NCBI GenBank assembly: GCA_963850345.1
Contig: CAWKKW010000009.1
Location: 496,001 to 560,000, forward strand
Source: CAWKKW01 sp963850345
GTDB taxonomy: Bacteria; Acidobacteriota; Terriglobia; Terriglobales; Acidobacteriaceae
Reading direction: 5' to 3'
Length of the DNA: 64,000 nt
Shown: positions 35,842 to 44,755 of the stretch, one piece after another
How the letters are laid out: each line of letters starts with the position of its first letter
Numbering within the stretch: the first letter of the stretch is position 1
Program-made: the position numbers and the translations under genes
Notes under the pieces: generated by a model
What the model was told of the DNA's origin: nothing
What the model saw: only the letters and a program-made list of their open reading frames with translations
Database searches by the model: none

Positions 35842-36606
35842 GAAAGGTGCTGGTGTCGTGGAGCAGCGGCAAAGACAGCACGTGGATGCTGCACCTGTTG
35901 CGGCAGCAGCCGGATATCGAAGTGGCCGCGCTCTTCACCACCTTCAACTCCGCCGCCAACCGGGTCGCCATGCACGCGGTCCGGCGCACGCTGGTCGAGG
36001 CACAGGCAGAGCAGGCGGGTCTGCCGCTCTGGCCGATCCAGCTTCCATGGCCCTGCTCGAACGTCATCTACGAAGACCAACTGCACGGCCGTCTGGCACC
36101 AAGCCAGAGAGGAAGGGATCGAGGCGGTCGCGTTCGGAGATTTGTTCCTTCAGGACATTCGCAACTACCGGGTACAGCAGCTAGAGGACAGCGGACTGGA
36201 ACCAATCTTCCCTGTCTGGGAGATCCCGACGGCTCAACTCGGACGCGACCTGATCGCTGCAGGCGTTAAGGCGAAGCTCACCTGCGTGGACACCAGCAAG
36301 CTGGCCACGTCCTTTGTCGGACGGGACTACGATTTGGCACTCCTCGCGGATCTACCGCCGGAGGTCGATCCCTGCGGAGAAAACGGAGAATTCCACACAT
36401 TCGTGTACGACGCGCCAGTCTTCCGCTGGCCAATTCCGGTGCAGGTAGGGGAACGTGTCGAGCGCGAGGGATTCGTCTTTGCCGATCTGCTTCCTGCGGC
36501 CCAGCTCGCTCAGACCACGCCTTCCCCCGCCGCCGCTGTCAAACGCCACAATCGCCGGTTCTTGACTCCCGTCCCTCACTCTGTAATCCTTCCATCCGAC
36601 CCATGA
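35838..36606 (+). CDS. COG2102 ATP-pyrophosphatase (diphthine-ammonia-ligase-like; one frameshift)
   Basis: A protein of about 255 residues with the PP-loop KVLVSWSSGKDSTWMLHLL at the N-terminus and, after a frame change, the conserved AVAFGDLFLQDIRNYR, EIPTAQLGRDLIAAGVKAKL and PCGENGEFHTFVYDAPVF. The latter motif marks the Dph6/MJ0570 group, which in eukaryotes and archaea amidates diphthine; bacteria have no diphthamide, so the bacterial role is open. The frame change lies near 36083 (one extra base). Start is TTG 35838 overlapping the preceding stop, or GTG 35847. Close linkage with a cobalamin-binding-like gene suggests a shared pathway. Confidence 0.78.
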
Positions 36607-36734
36607 TTTCCGGCTCACAGCTTCGCGCCTCGTCTTCTTTGCCGCTTCTGCGGCAGCGCGAAGTGTCGTGCGAATTCCCCATCGCTATTATTGGGCGCAT
36701 TCTCATGCGCCTCTCGAGCGGTGCGGGCACGTAG
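36603..36734 (+). CDS. Possible leader peptide ahead of ilvA (43 aa)
   Basis: A small ORF whose ATG overlaps the previous stop (ATGA). It contains an isoleucine-rich stretch FPIAIIGRILMRL (about residues 26-38). A GTG at 36663 is a possible shorter start. A perfect 7-bp hairpin (36694-36711) covers the Ile/Leu codons and a strong hairpin follows the stop by 26 bases. The order (branched-chain-rich ORF, hairpin, ilvA) resembles amino-acid attenuators, but no promoter is evident and the enrichment is modest, so this may be chance. Confidence 0.3.
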   Translation: MISGSQLRASSSLPLLRQREVSCEFPIAIIGRILMRLSSGAGT

Positions 36735-36760
36735 GCGGATACGGAATAGGTTCTGATTCC

Positions 36761-36801
36761 AGAAAAGCCACCAGCCGCACCGAGCGGAGGGTGGCTTTTC
36801 T
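36761..36801 (+). terminator. Strong hairpin in the ilvA leader (possible attenuator)
   Basis: A perfect 12-bp stem AGAAAAGCCACC / GGTGGCTTTTCT encloses an inner CCGC/GCGG stem. The downstream arm carries TTTTCT, and no separate U tract follows. It ends 34 bases before the ilvA ATG at 36836. It may terminate the upstream operon or act as an attenuator. Confidence 0.55.
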
Positions 36802-36835
36802 ACGTTATGAGCGGTAGTTGGACGAGGAGAGCGAG

Positions 36836-38078
36836 ATGCAAGGACCCGTCGAGAGCACCACCCAAGCGGCAGTTTCCCTTCACGATGTGCAGCAGGCGCG
36901 CGCGCGAATCCGCGACTACATCTATCTGTCGCCCTGCCAGCGTTCAGAGGAGTTGTCGCAGATGACCGGCCAGGAGGTGTTTCTCAAGCTGGACAATCTG
37001 CAGCGTACCGGGGCGTTTAAGGAACGCGGCGCGCTGAACAAGATCCTGACACTGAGCGAAGAGGAAAAGCGCCGCGGCGTGATCGCCGCCAGCGCCGGGA
37101 ACCACGCGCAAGCGGTGGCTTACCATGCCACCCAACGCGGCATTCGGTCCCAGATCGTGATGCCCCTGATGACGCCGCTGGTCAAGGTGTCCGCTACCCG
37201 GGGCTTCGGCGCGGAGGTGATCCTGCACGGAGCCAATTACGACGAAGCTTGCACCGAGGCCATGCGCCGGGCTGAGACGCTGGGCATGACCTTCCTGCAC
37301 CCCTTCGATGACGCGGCCGTGATCGCAGGGCAGGGAACCATTGGCCTCGAAATGATGGAGCAGGTGCCGGATCTCGAGGCGGTCGTCATCCCCATCGGTG
37401 GCGGTGGGCTGATCAGCGGAGTTGCATGCGCAATCAAGGAGACGAACCCGAAGATCCGGGTCATCGGCGTGCAAACCGACCGGCTGCCTTCGATGTTGCG
37501 CGCGATGCAGGCAGGCTCCCAGATCACCTTGGCTGCCAATGCTACCATTGCGGACGGTATTGCGGTGCGGCGCGCAGGCGACCTTACGTTGCCGTCTGGT
37601 GCAGCGCTACGTCGACGAAATCGTAACCGTGGACGAGGAAGAGATTGCCAACGCCATCCTGGTGCTGCTGGAGCGGGAGAAGACCCTGGCCGAGGGCGCA
37701 GGGGCGGTGGCGCTGGCTGCACTGCTGCAGCAGAAAACTTCTCTGGTGGCCAAGCGAACCGCGGTCCTGGTCTGCGGCGGCAATATCGACGTGAGCCTGC
37801 TGGCCAAGATCATCGAACGCGGCCTGGTCAAGGATGGACGCCGTACGCGGCTGCGGATTCATCTCACCGATCGCCCTGGAACTCTGCACGAGGTCACCAG
37901 CATCATCGCCGACCAGCGCGCCAACATCGTCCAGACGCAGTATGACCGCACCTACTACGGTGTCAATCTGGGCGATACGGCCATCGACATTACGCTCGAA
38001 ACCCGAGGCGCGGCCCACATTGAAAGCCTGACCCAGGCGCTGACCGACGGCGGCTATCGCCACGAACGCATCGAGTAG
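36836..38078 (+). CDS. ilvA: Threonine ammonia-lyase with C-terminal ACT domain (one frameshift)
   Basis: A PLP enzyme of about 413 residues that deaminates threonine to 2-oxobutanoate, the entry to isoleucine synthesis. The PLP lysine is in RTGAFKERGALNKI, the phosphate-binding loop is IPIGGGGLISGVACA, and SAGNHAQAVAY is the substrate loop. After a frame change the C-terminus LVQRYVDEIVTVDEEEIANA leads into an ACT domain (RIHLTDRPGTLHEVTSII). Deleting one T near 37595 gives LTLPLVQRYV, the normal sequence. ATG 36836 has GAGGAG upstream and is preferred over TTG 36818. The short length with one ACT domain fits the TdcB-like/short IlvA class. Upstream lies a strong hairpin that may regulate it. 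Confidence 0.9.
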
Positions 38079-38105
38079 GCTGCTGGATTCTCTGCAAAGT
38101 TGGAC

Positions 38106-39110
38106 TCAGCGATCGGAAACCCGCGCCGTCGAACTGCGCTCGATCAGCACGGTTTCGATGACGAATTCGGTTCCTACGTGGGTCGTTCTGGGTCCGTTGC
38201 TGAACAAGGCATGGAAGGCTGCGCGGGCGATCTCCGGGCGAGAGATGCGGACCGTTGTAAGCGCCGGCTGGGTGAAGGCGCTGATCTCGATGTCGTCGAA
38301 GCCGACGACCGAGATATCCGCCGGAACCCGCAGCCCGTGCTCGAAGATGGCCCCCATGGCGCCGATGGCCGTCAGGTCGTTCGAGGCAAGGATCGCCGTA
38401 GGCCGGACCGGGTTTTCGAGCATCCGGGTCATGCCCTCGCGGCCCCCGTCCATCCGGTGATTGCCTTGCTGCAGAAAGTGTTCCGGCAACTCGATGCCGG
38501 CCCGCTGCAGGCTATCGGCAAACGCCAGATGGCGGGTCCGCGCCGATTTCAGGTTCATAGGCCCGCGAATGAAGCCAATGCGTTCGTGACCCAGCGAAGT
38601 CAGGTGAGCAACGGCGCGGTCAATGCCGGTGGCATAGTCCAGGACAATGTTGCTGATTCCTTCGCGAGGAACGCCGGTATCGAGAAAGACGATAGGAATG
38701 CCCCGGCCGCTAAGTTCGCCAATGAACCTCTCGTCCACCTCTGAGGTCAGGATCGCGACACCCTCCACCTTGCGCTGCAGCATGCGGCGGACGCAAAGCT
38801 CCATCCGGTGCGGATCGTAGTTGGTGTTCGCGATCAGCACCTCCTGCCCGTATTGCACCGCGACATCTTCAAAGCTGCGCACCAGCTCCGGGAAGAAGGG
38901 ATTGGTGATGTCGGAGATGATCAGCCCGTAGAGGCCGCTGCGCCCGGAGCCGAGAGCGCGGGCATTGTTATTCGGATAGAACCCCAGTTCCTGCACTGCG
39001 CGCCGCACACGTTCGGCCGTCTCCGGCGTCACTTTGTCAGAGCCGTTGATGGTGCGGGATACGGTCGCGGTCGAAACTCCAGCCAGGTGCGCGACTTCTT
39101 TTATATTCAT
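38106..39110 (-). CDS. LacI-family transcriptional regulator
   Basis: A 334-aa repressor. The helix-turn-helix is at the N-terminus (IKEVAHLAGVSTATVSRTIN), followed by the hinge helix GFYPNNNARALGSGRSG and a periplasmic-binding-protein-like effector domain with GLIISDITNPFFPELVRSFE and GVAILTSEVDERFIG. Family members bind sugars or nucleosides and release DNA. No sugar-utilisation genes sit directly beside it, so the regulon cannot be told; the divergent neighbour is the CRTAC1 gene. The ATG at 39110 matches the family N-terminus. It converges with ilvA, 27 bases away. Confidence 0.93.
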   Translation of the reverse strand: MNIKEVAHLAGVSTATVSRTINGSDKVTPETAERVRRAVQELGFYPNNNARALGSGRSGLYGLIISDITNPFFPELVRSFEDVAVQYGQEVLIANTNYDPHRMELCVRRMLQRKVEGVAILTSEVDERFIGELSGRGIPIVFLDTGVPREGISNIVLDYATGIDRAVAHLTSLGHERIGFIRGPMNLKSARTRHLAFADSLQRAGIELPEHFLQQGNHRMDGGREGMTRMLENPVRPTAILASNDLTAIGAMGAIFEHGLRVPADISVVGFDDIEISAFTQPALTTVRISRPEIARAAFHALFSNGPRTTHVGTEFVIETVLIERSSTARVSDR

Positions 39111-39383
39111 GCGTCTCTCTCAGCGGCAGCGAGGCAAGTGTAAGGAAGGGAAACGTCCGGAGCAAGCACTAGGATTGAGCCGCTATAATCCGGTTGGCGG
39201 GCCGGCTGGGAAATCGAAGCGAAAGTGGCTGGCCGGTGGCAGAAAAGTATGTTGGTTTGCGGGCCTCGTCTTGCGAATGCTCGGTAGCAGTTCGAAACGA
39301 ATGGAGGCATCTGGGCTAGCCTTCTGCTCACATTCCGCAGGCGGGCTCCGGGCCGGCTTGTAACTTATTCCTCAAGGATCTGA

Positions 39384-41258
39384 ATGTTGCGTTTGCAAGG
39401 GATCATGGTTTCCGGTCTGACCGCATTGCTGGCGGTCGCCGCAGCAGCACAGTCGCAGGCTCCGCCTCCAGCCAAGCCCTCAGGGATGGGAGGCAACAGT
39501 ACCGGCGGTGTGTTTGCCGCCGTCCATGATGCGGCCAACCGGCCGATCACCGCGGGAGGATTCGTCGACTCCGGTCCGGTCGTCTTCCAGGACATTGCCA
39601 AGCAGGCAGGTCTCACCAGTTGGAAGCACACCATGGGTTCGCGCGACAAGCTCTACATCATCGAAGCGGACGGCTCTGGCGTGGGCCTGATCGACTACGA
39701 CAATGATGGCTGGCTGGATATCTACATGGTCAGCGGATCGACTTACGAAGCCTTCAACGGCAAAGGCGAGGCGCCGCGGGCTGCGCTCTTTCATAACAAC
39801 CACGACGGCACTTTTACCGACGTGACCGCAAAGGCCGGAGTCAGCAATGATCGCTGGGGCTTCGGCGTGGCTGTGGCGGATTACGATAATGACGGCTGGC
39901 CGGACCTCTTCGTAGCCAACTATGGCAAGAGCCGTCTCTATCACAACAATCACGATGGAACCTTCACCGACGTTGCTGAAAAGGCCGGGCTCACGCTACC
40001 GGGCAACTGGTCGGCCGGCGCGACCTTTGGCGATTATGACGGCGATGGCAGGCTCGACCTGTTTGTCTCCGGCTACATCCACTACGACATGAGCACCCAG
40101 CCTGCGCCTGGATCGAAGGCGGTCTCCACTTCGTATTGCCAGTTCCGCGGAATCAATGTCATGTGCGGGCCGCGCGGCCTCAAGGGCGAACGCGACCACC
40201 TCTTCCATAACAATGGAGACGGCACCTTCACCGATGTGAGCGAGAAGGCCGGCGTCAGCGATCCCAACGAATACTACGGATTTACTTCTATCTTTGTGGA
40301 CCTGAACAACGACGGCAAGGTCGACCTGCTGGTGGCGGATGATTCGACGCCGAACTACCTTTACATCAACAAGGGCGACGGCACGTTTGAAGACGACAGC
40401 TACGCCTCAGGCTACGCACTCAACCAGGACGGCCGCGAGACTGCTTCGATGGGCGTGGCGGTGGGCGACTACATGAACAATGGCCGCGTGGACCTGGTGA
40501 ACACCGACTTCTCTGACGATTACAAGGTGATCTATCGCAATGATGGAGATGCCAACTTCACCGACGTCACCTACAAGCTCGGGATCGCGCAGACCACCAT
40601 CCCTTTCGTGTCATGGGGCACCGGCCTCTACGACTTCGACAACGACGGCTGGAAAGATCTCTTCATCGTCGACGGGCACGTCTATCCCGAGGTCGACAAG
40701 ATGGACTTCGGCACTTCCTATGCGGAGCGTCCCTTGCTCTTTCACAACAACAAGGGACAGAAGTTCGAGTACGTGCCTCCGGTGAAAGATACGGGACTGG
40801 CGGTGGTGGTCTCAGGACGCGGCGCGGCCTTCGGCGATCTGTTCAACGAGGGCAAGGTCGACGTGGTGATCAATGCCATGGACGGCGTTCCGGTGCTGTT
40901 GCGCAATGTGAACGAAGACCATAACCACTGGGTGGAGTTGAAGCTCGTTGGCAACGGGAAAGGGCCGCGCGACGCGGTCGGTACCACCGTCTATCTCACT
41001 GCCAATGGCGTACGCCAGCGCGAGGACGTCATGAGCGGCGGCAGTTACATCTCCTCCAACGACCAGCGGCCCCACTTCGGGATCGGCAGCGCGACCACTG
41101 TCGATGAGGTCGAGATTCACTGGCAGGGCGGCAAAGTGGAGAAGGTGAAGCTGGCCGGAGTGGACAAGATCTACACCATCGAGGAAGGCAAAGGCGTCAC
41201 GGGCGAAACTTGCGCCAAGTGCCCATCAAGCGCTCCAGCGTCGGCCGCGAAAAAGTAG
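39384..41258 (+). CDS. CRTAC1-family exported protein (FG-GAP/VCBS repeats, ASPIC/UnbV domain)
   Basis: A 624-aa exported protein. A signal peptide (LTALLAVAAAAQSQA) is followed by about six FG-GAP-like calcium-binding repeats with the DxDxDGxxD pattern: DYDNDGWLDIYMVSG, DYDNDGWPDLFVANYG, DYDGDGRLDLFVSGY, DLNNDGKVDLLVADD, and DFDNDGWKDLFIVDG, making a probable beta-propeller. The C-terminal ASPIC/UnbV domain carries SSNDQRPHFGIGSATTVDEV. The family is widespread in Acidobacteria and its role is unknown, perhaps in adhesion or carbohydrate binding at the cell surface. AAGGA lies five bases before ATG 39384. It appears monocistronic. Confidence 0.9.
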   Translation: MLRLQGIMVSGLTALLAVAAAAQSQAPPPAKPSGMGGNSTGGVFAAVHDAANRPITAGGFVDSGPVVFQDIAKQAGLTSWKHTMGSRDKLYIIEADGSGVGLIDYDNDGWLDIYMVSGSTYEAFNGKGEAPRAALFHNNHDGTFTDVTAKAGVSNDRWGFGVAVADYDNDGWPDLFVANYGKSRLYHNNHDGTFTDVAEKAGLTLPGNWSAGATFGDYDGDGRLDLFVSGYIHYDMSTQPAPGSKAVSTSYCQFRGINVMCGPRGLKGERDHLFHNNGDGTFTDVSEKAGVSDPNEYYGFTSIFVDLNNDGKVDLLVADDSTPNYLYINKGDGTFEDDSYASGYALNQDGRETASMGVAVGDYMNNGRVDLVNTDFSDDYKVIYRNDGDANFTDVTYKLGIAQTTIPFVSWGTGLYDFDNDGWKDLFIVDGHVYPEVDKMDFGTSYAERPLLFHNNKGQKFEYVPPVKDTGLAVVVSGRGAAFGDLFNEGKVDVVINAMDGVPVLLRNVNEDHNHWVELKLVGNGKGPRDAVGTTVYLTANGVRQREDVMSGGSYISSNDQRPHFGIGSATTVDEVEIHWQGGKVEKVKLAGVDKIYTIEEGKGVTGETCAKCPSSAPASAAKK

Positions 41259-41497
41259 CCACTAGGATTGTGTCAGGGCCGCACTCGGGTCGGAGATCCT
41301 GAGTTGCAGGGATTCCTTGGAGGCAATCGGGACCAGCCCGGTTTTTGGACATTCCATGCAGAGGTGGCCCAGGGATCCGGCCCATTGAGCATTGGTGTCG
41401 GCGGTTGCAAATCCTGGCCTATCGCTAACGGGGGATAGTTCAAGCTATCGTAGCCTCGTATGATCGGCATTATGCCTTTTGACCAACGGCGCAATCG

Positions 41498-42655
41498 ATG
41501 CTCAGCACTGTTCATCCTGCCAGTGAGAATGGGGAACCGATATTGAGCAAGGCTGAAATTCGAGCACTCACCGGACTTCGTGGTGTAGCGGCAACATACG
41601 TCGTGTTCTACCATATGCACGCCTATGAGCTCTGTCGGGGCGCCGTGTCTACAATATTGCGGCACGGTTATCTCAGCGTAGATCTGTTTTTCGTCCTGAG
41701 CGGATTTGTCATGGCGCTGACTTACGGCCGGTACTTCGAGCGAGGCTTTTCGCGCAAGTCCTACTACAAATTTATGGGGCGGCGGCTGGCAAGAGTCTAT
41801 CCTCTATACCTTGTTCTAACTCTCATTTTTTTCGCACTCAGCCGAATTCACAATCAAGTGCCTGTCGGACTCTCCACGTTGAAGCAAGTATTTGCGAATC
41901 TACTTCTAATTCAAGCATGGGGTATTGCGCCAAGCATCATCGGTCCAGGGTGGTCGATCAGCACAGAGTTGGCGGCTTACGTCGTTTTCCCCGCACTTAC
42001 TGCTATATATCTCTTTGGTTCCAGACGAAGAGCGATTGTGGCTGGTGCGATCTGTTGTCTACTCCTGGTCGCGATGGCCGAATTGCCTGCTCACATGATT
42101 CATGTCGTTCGCTATCGTGGGCCGATGGATATCACGGAGGAGACGAGTTACGCTCCGGTGCTCAGGTGCGTCCTCGAATTCATCCTGGGCTTGTTGGCCT
42201 GGCGCATCTCTCGTATGAGCAGAATGCAAGAGCCGCGTCACTCCTGGCCGTTGGCAATCGTGGTGGTGGCGATGCTTGGGCTGCTTGCTGTTCCCGGATC
42301 TGACATAGCTATCATCCTTCTCTTGCCTGTTTTGATCGTTGGGCTATCAACCGATCGACCACTGATCGCTCGCGCACTTGGCTCGTCCATCCCGCACTGG
42401 CTAGGCGAGATATCCTACTCGATCTACCTGATTCACACCTTGCTGCTGAGAGAACAGCATCGCACCCTGCTCTTTATGCAAACACATCATCTTCCTTACC
42501 CTGGGTGGCTCTGTGTCGCTGTCTTGCTGGTGGTCATACTGGGGCTGGCACATCTGACCTATCATTTCATCGAGAAACCAGGGCGTGACCTCGCCCGCCG
42601 TGTCCTCGAGCCATCCCCCGCACCCGCTCCGGTATCGCGTATGAATCTACGCTGA
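41498..42655 (+). CDS. Acyltransferase family 3 (OafA/YrhL-like) membrane protein
   Basis: A 385-aa inner-membrane acyltransferase with about ten hydrophobic segments. The N-terminus has the family signature ALTGLRGVAATYVVFYHMHA with the presumed catalytic His, followed by LSVDLFFVLSGFVMALTYG and the RRLARVYPLYLVLTLIFF segment; the C-terminus has GEISYSIYLIHTLLL. Such enzymes acetylate or otherwise acylate exported sugars such as O-antigen and exopolysaccharide. The base composition is less GC-rich than in flanking genes, compatible with acquisition. It converges on a glycosyltransferase gene, suggesting a small surface-polysaccharide cassette. Confidence 0.9.
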   Translation: MLSTVHPASENGEPILSKAEIRALTGLRGVAATYVVFYHMHAYELCRGAVSTILRHGYLSVDLFFVLSGFVMALTYGRYFERGFSRKSYYKFMGRRLARVYPLYLVLTLIFFALSRIHNQVPVGLSTLKQVFANLLLIQAWGIAPSIIGPGWSISTELAAYVVFPALTAIYLFGSRRRAIVAGAICCLLLVAMAELPAHMIHVVRYRGPMDITEETSYAPVLRCVLEFILGLLAWRISRMSRMQEPRHSWPLAIVVVAMLGLLAVPGSDIAIILLLPVLIVGLSTDRPLIARALGSSIPHWLGEISYSIYLIHTLLLREQHRTLLFMQTHHLPYPGWLCVAVLLVVILGLAHLTYHFIEKPGRDLARRVLEPSPAPAPVSRMNLR

Positions 42656-42921
42656 AGCATCGATGAGTCGACTGCTCGACTTACTACCTGCCTCTCAGGT
42701 CCAGGATGCGACCAGAACCTGATCGCTCCGATGAAGGGAAAAGATTGGGAGGACAGTGAGGGCGAGCCGCCCCTGTCCTTCTTCCAACTGTCGTGGGCTG
42801 CCATGTGGGTAGTGGGCAGATGGCGGGGTGTGCCGGTGTTAAAAGATGGGTGCCAGGGTCTGAAAGAGAAGCGGATGAAGGGCGATTCCAGAATGCCAAG
42901 CCACGGCGGAGCAACACTTGC

Positions 42922-44098
42922 TTACGAGTGTTGCGGAATTTCCTTCGGGCGGGGAGTTTGGTTCCCCTGGTTGAGTTCTCGGCATTCGTCGTAAAGCTGT
43001 TCCAACTTGATGGTCTGCTTTGCGATGTCGAAGTGATCTCGCACCCAGGCTACAGCGCGCTCGCTCGTACGGGACCAGAAGATGTCGTTTTTCAGGAAGG
43101 TCAGCAGCGCCTCGGCGAGTGAGGCGGGCATCCGTTCCGGGCATAGCAAGCCGGTCTCCCCATGGCTCACAGCCTCGGGAATCGCTGAATGCATGGAACT
43201 GACGACGGGTGTACCCACCGCCTGGGCTTCAGCAAAGACCATGCCGAATCCTTCCATGTCACCGTTTGCCGCAGTCACACTGGGATTGCACAAAACACGT
43301 GCGCGCGACATGCTTCGTTGGACCTCATACGTGTCCTGCACACCACGGAAGCGAGCACGCACGGCAAGTTTCTTCGCCAAAGTCTCAAGCTGCGAACGCA
43401 GCGGCCCATCGCCGATGATCTCCAGATGTGCTTTCGGGTCCTCCTGCTGCACAAGTGCCATCGCCCGAAGCAGGTATTCACAGCCTTTCTTTTCGACCAG
43501 TCTCCCGACAAACAGAATCAACTTAGGATCGCGCTCCATGGTCGTTGGCCGGAAACGATCGCAGTCCACACCGGTGTAGTGAACATGAAGCTTCTCTTCT
43601 GGAAAGCCGCCGCGCAGTGCAGCCTCGCGGATTGCCTGGGAAACACAGAGAAACGCCGAACCCTGGGCAAAAAGCCGCTTCCTGTGAGCCATGTAGTGTC
43701 TACCCCAGGCAGTCTGCCGGAAGTTTTCATCGGAGGGCGTGACATCATAGCCGTGTAGGGAAACGATCAGCGGGCAGATGCAGTGCCGTTGCAATCGGCA
43801 ACGCCTGAATAGCGTCCGTGGCAAAGTGGGCATGCAGGATCGATGGACTCACCGCACCCAACCGACGAAAAAATCCAGGTGCCCAGGGAACATGGTAATA
43901 GATGCGGCCGGCGATCTTGTCCGCCATCCCTAAGCCTTCGCGAAGCAGTATGAATGGGAGATTATGGCGAAGTGTCGGTTCTGCCCTAAGTAGACCGGCG
44001 AGGACCGGCGAATACTGTCGCAGCGCTTGAGCTTGTTCCAGGATAAAAGTCTCGCTCGGCGGCAGGAGCCGTTCACGAAAGATTATGGCTGTGTGCAT
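42922..44098 (-). CDS. Glycosyltransferase family 4 protein (one frameshift)
   Basis: A GT-B glycosyltransferase of about 390 residues. The N-terminal domain starts HTAIIFRERLLPPSETFILE with HAHFATDAIQALPIA; the C-terminal domain holds LILFVGRLVEKKGCEYLLRA, HLEIIGDGPLRSQLE and the nucleotide-sugar motif PSVTAANGDMEGFGMVFAEA (E-x7-E). The frame changes near 43785; removing one C gives TALHLPLIVSLHGYD. AAGGAGG lies four bases before ATG 44098. It likely adds a sugar to a surface glycan; donor and acceptor are unknown. It converges on the acyltransferase gene. Confidence 0.87.
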
Positions 44099-44755
44099 TC
44101 GGCCTCCTTCCCCTAGCCTATCGAATCAAATCCTAAATTCGTGAACCTTTTACCTCGTGTACCATCCTGCCAAACGACGCGCAACATTCCCCGCCGTCGA
44201 AGTGCCGATCTACAAAACCCATCGTACAGCGTAAGCCACCTCGATACAGTGAATTTACCGAGTAGAACGCGGTTAGCGACGAAGCGCATACTGGCATTGT
44301 GCTGGGCATAGATGCCTCGAGATGGAGGCCTTCGCGCTGCGTCACCTTAATCCAACGGGGTAGTCCTCTCGACGGAGCGATGCCTACGAAGGCTAAAGCC
44401 AATCCGCGAGCAAAGTTCTTCGTTGGGTCGCTCATCCCCTTCAATGCTGAATGATCTCGAACAGAGTACTTTCGAAACCCTTCAAGTGCACTACAACTTT
44501 GGTCCCGATTGTGGGGCGTCTGGAGTCGAGATATCACGTCGCTACATGGCGTTAAGAGGGTGATCGGAGGAACGCGGGGAGGCATGGTTCGCTACTTTGC
44601 GACTGCGACGATTTGATCGCCACGGGTGGGATACGCCTAACTCCTCTACTTTGGAATTAGGCGTGTTTGGAAACGTTATTTTGACGACGACCAAGCGATC
44701 CTTCGGATGAGGACTCAGGAAGCCACCGTGGTCTTGTAAGCTATTGAAAAGCTGA
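44099..44755. other. Long intergenic stretch of lower GC, no gene supported
   Basis: The 657 bases between the glycosyltransferase start and murE hold only weak open frames. A 150-codon minus-strand frame (44133-44585) lacks a ribosome site and resembles no family I know. The only structure seen is the hairpin at 44633-44664. The murE promoter should be at the right end. Confidence 0.5.
44633..44664. repeat. Imperfect 12-bp inverted repeat upstream of murE
   Basis: ACGCCTAACTCC and GGAATTAGGCGT pair at 11 of 12 positions around an eight-base loop, then GTTTGG follows. It may be a terminator or an operator; there is no long U tract. Confidence 0.5.

Noticed and set aside
39161..39189. TATAAT at 39184-39189 as a promoter for the CRTAC1 gene
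   Set aside because: The -10 is perfect, but no acceptable -35 lies at 16-18 bases; too weak to list.
44133..44585. 150-codon minus-strand open frame before murE
   Set aside because: No ribosome site, no recognisable motif and unusual composition; treated as non-coding.
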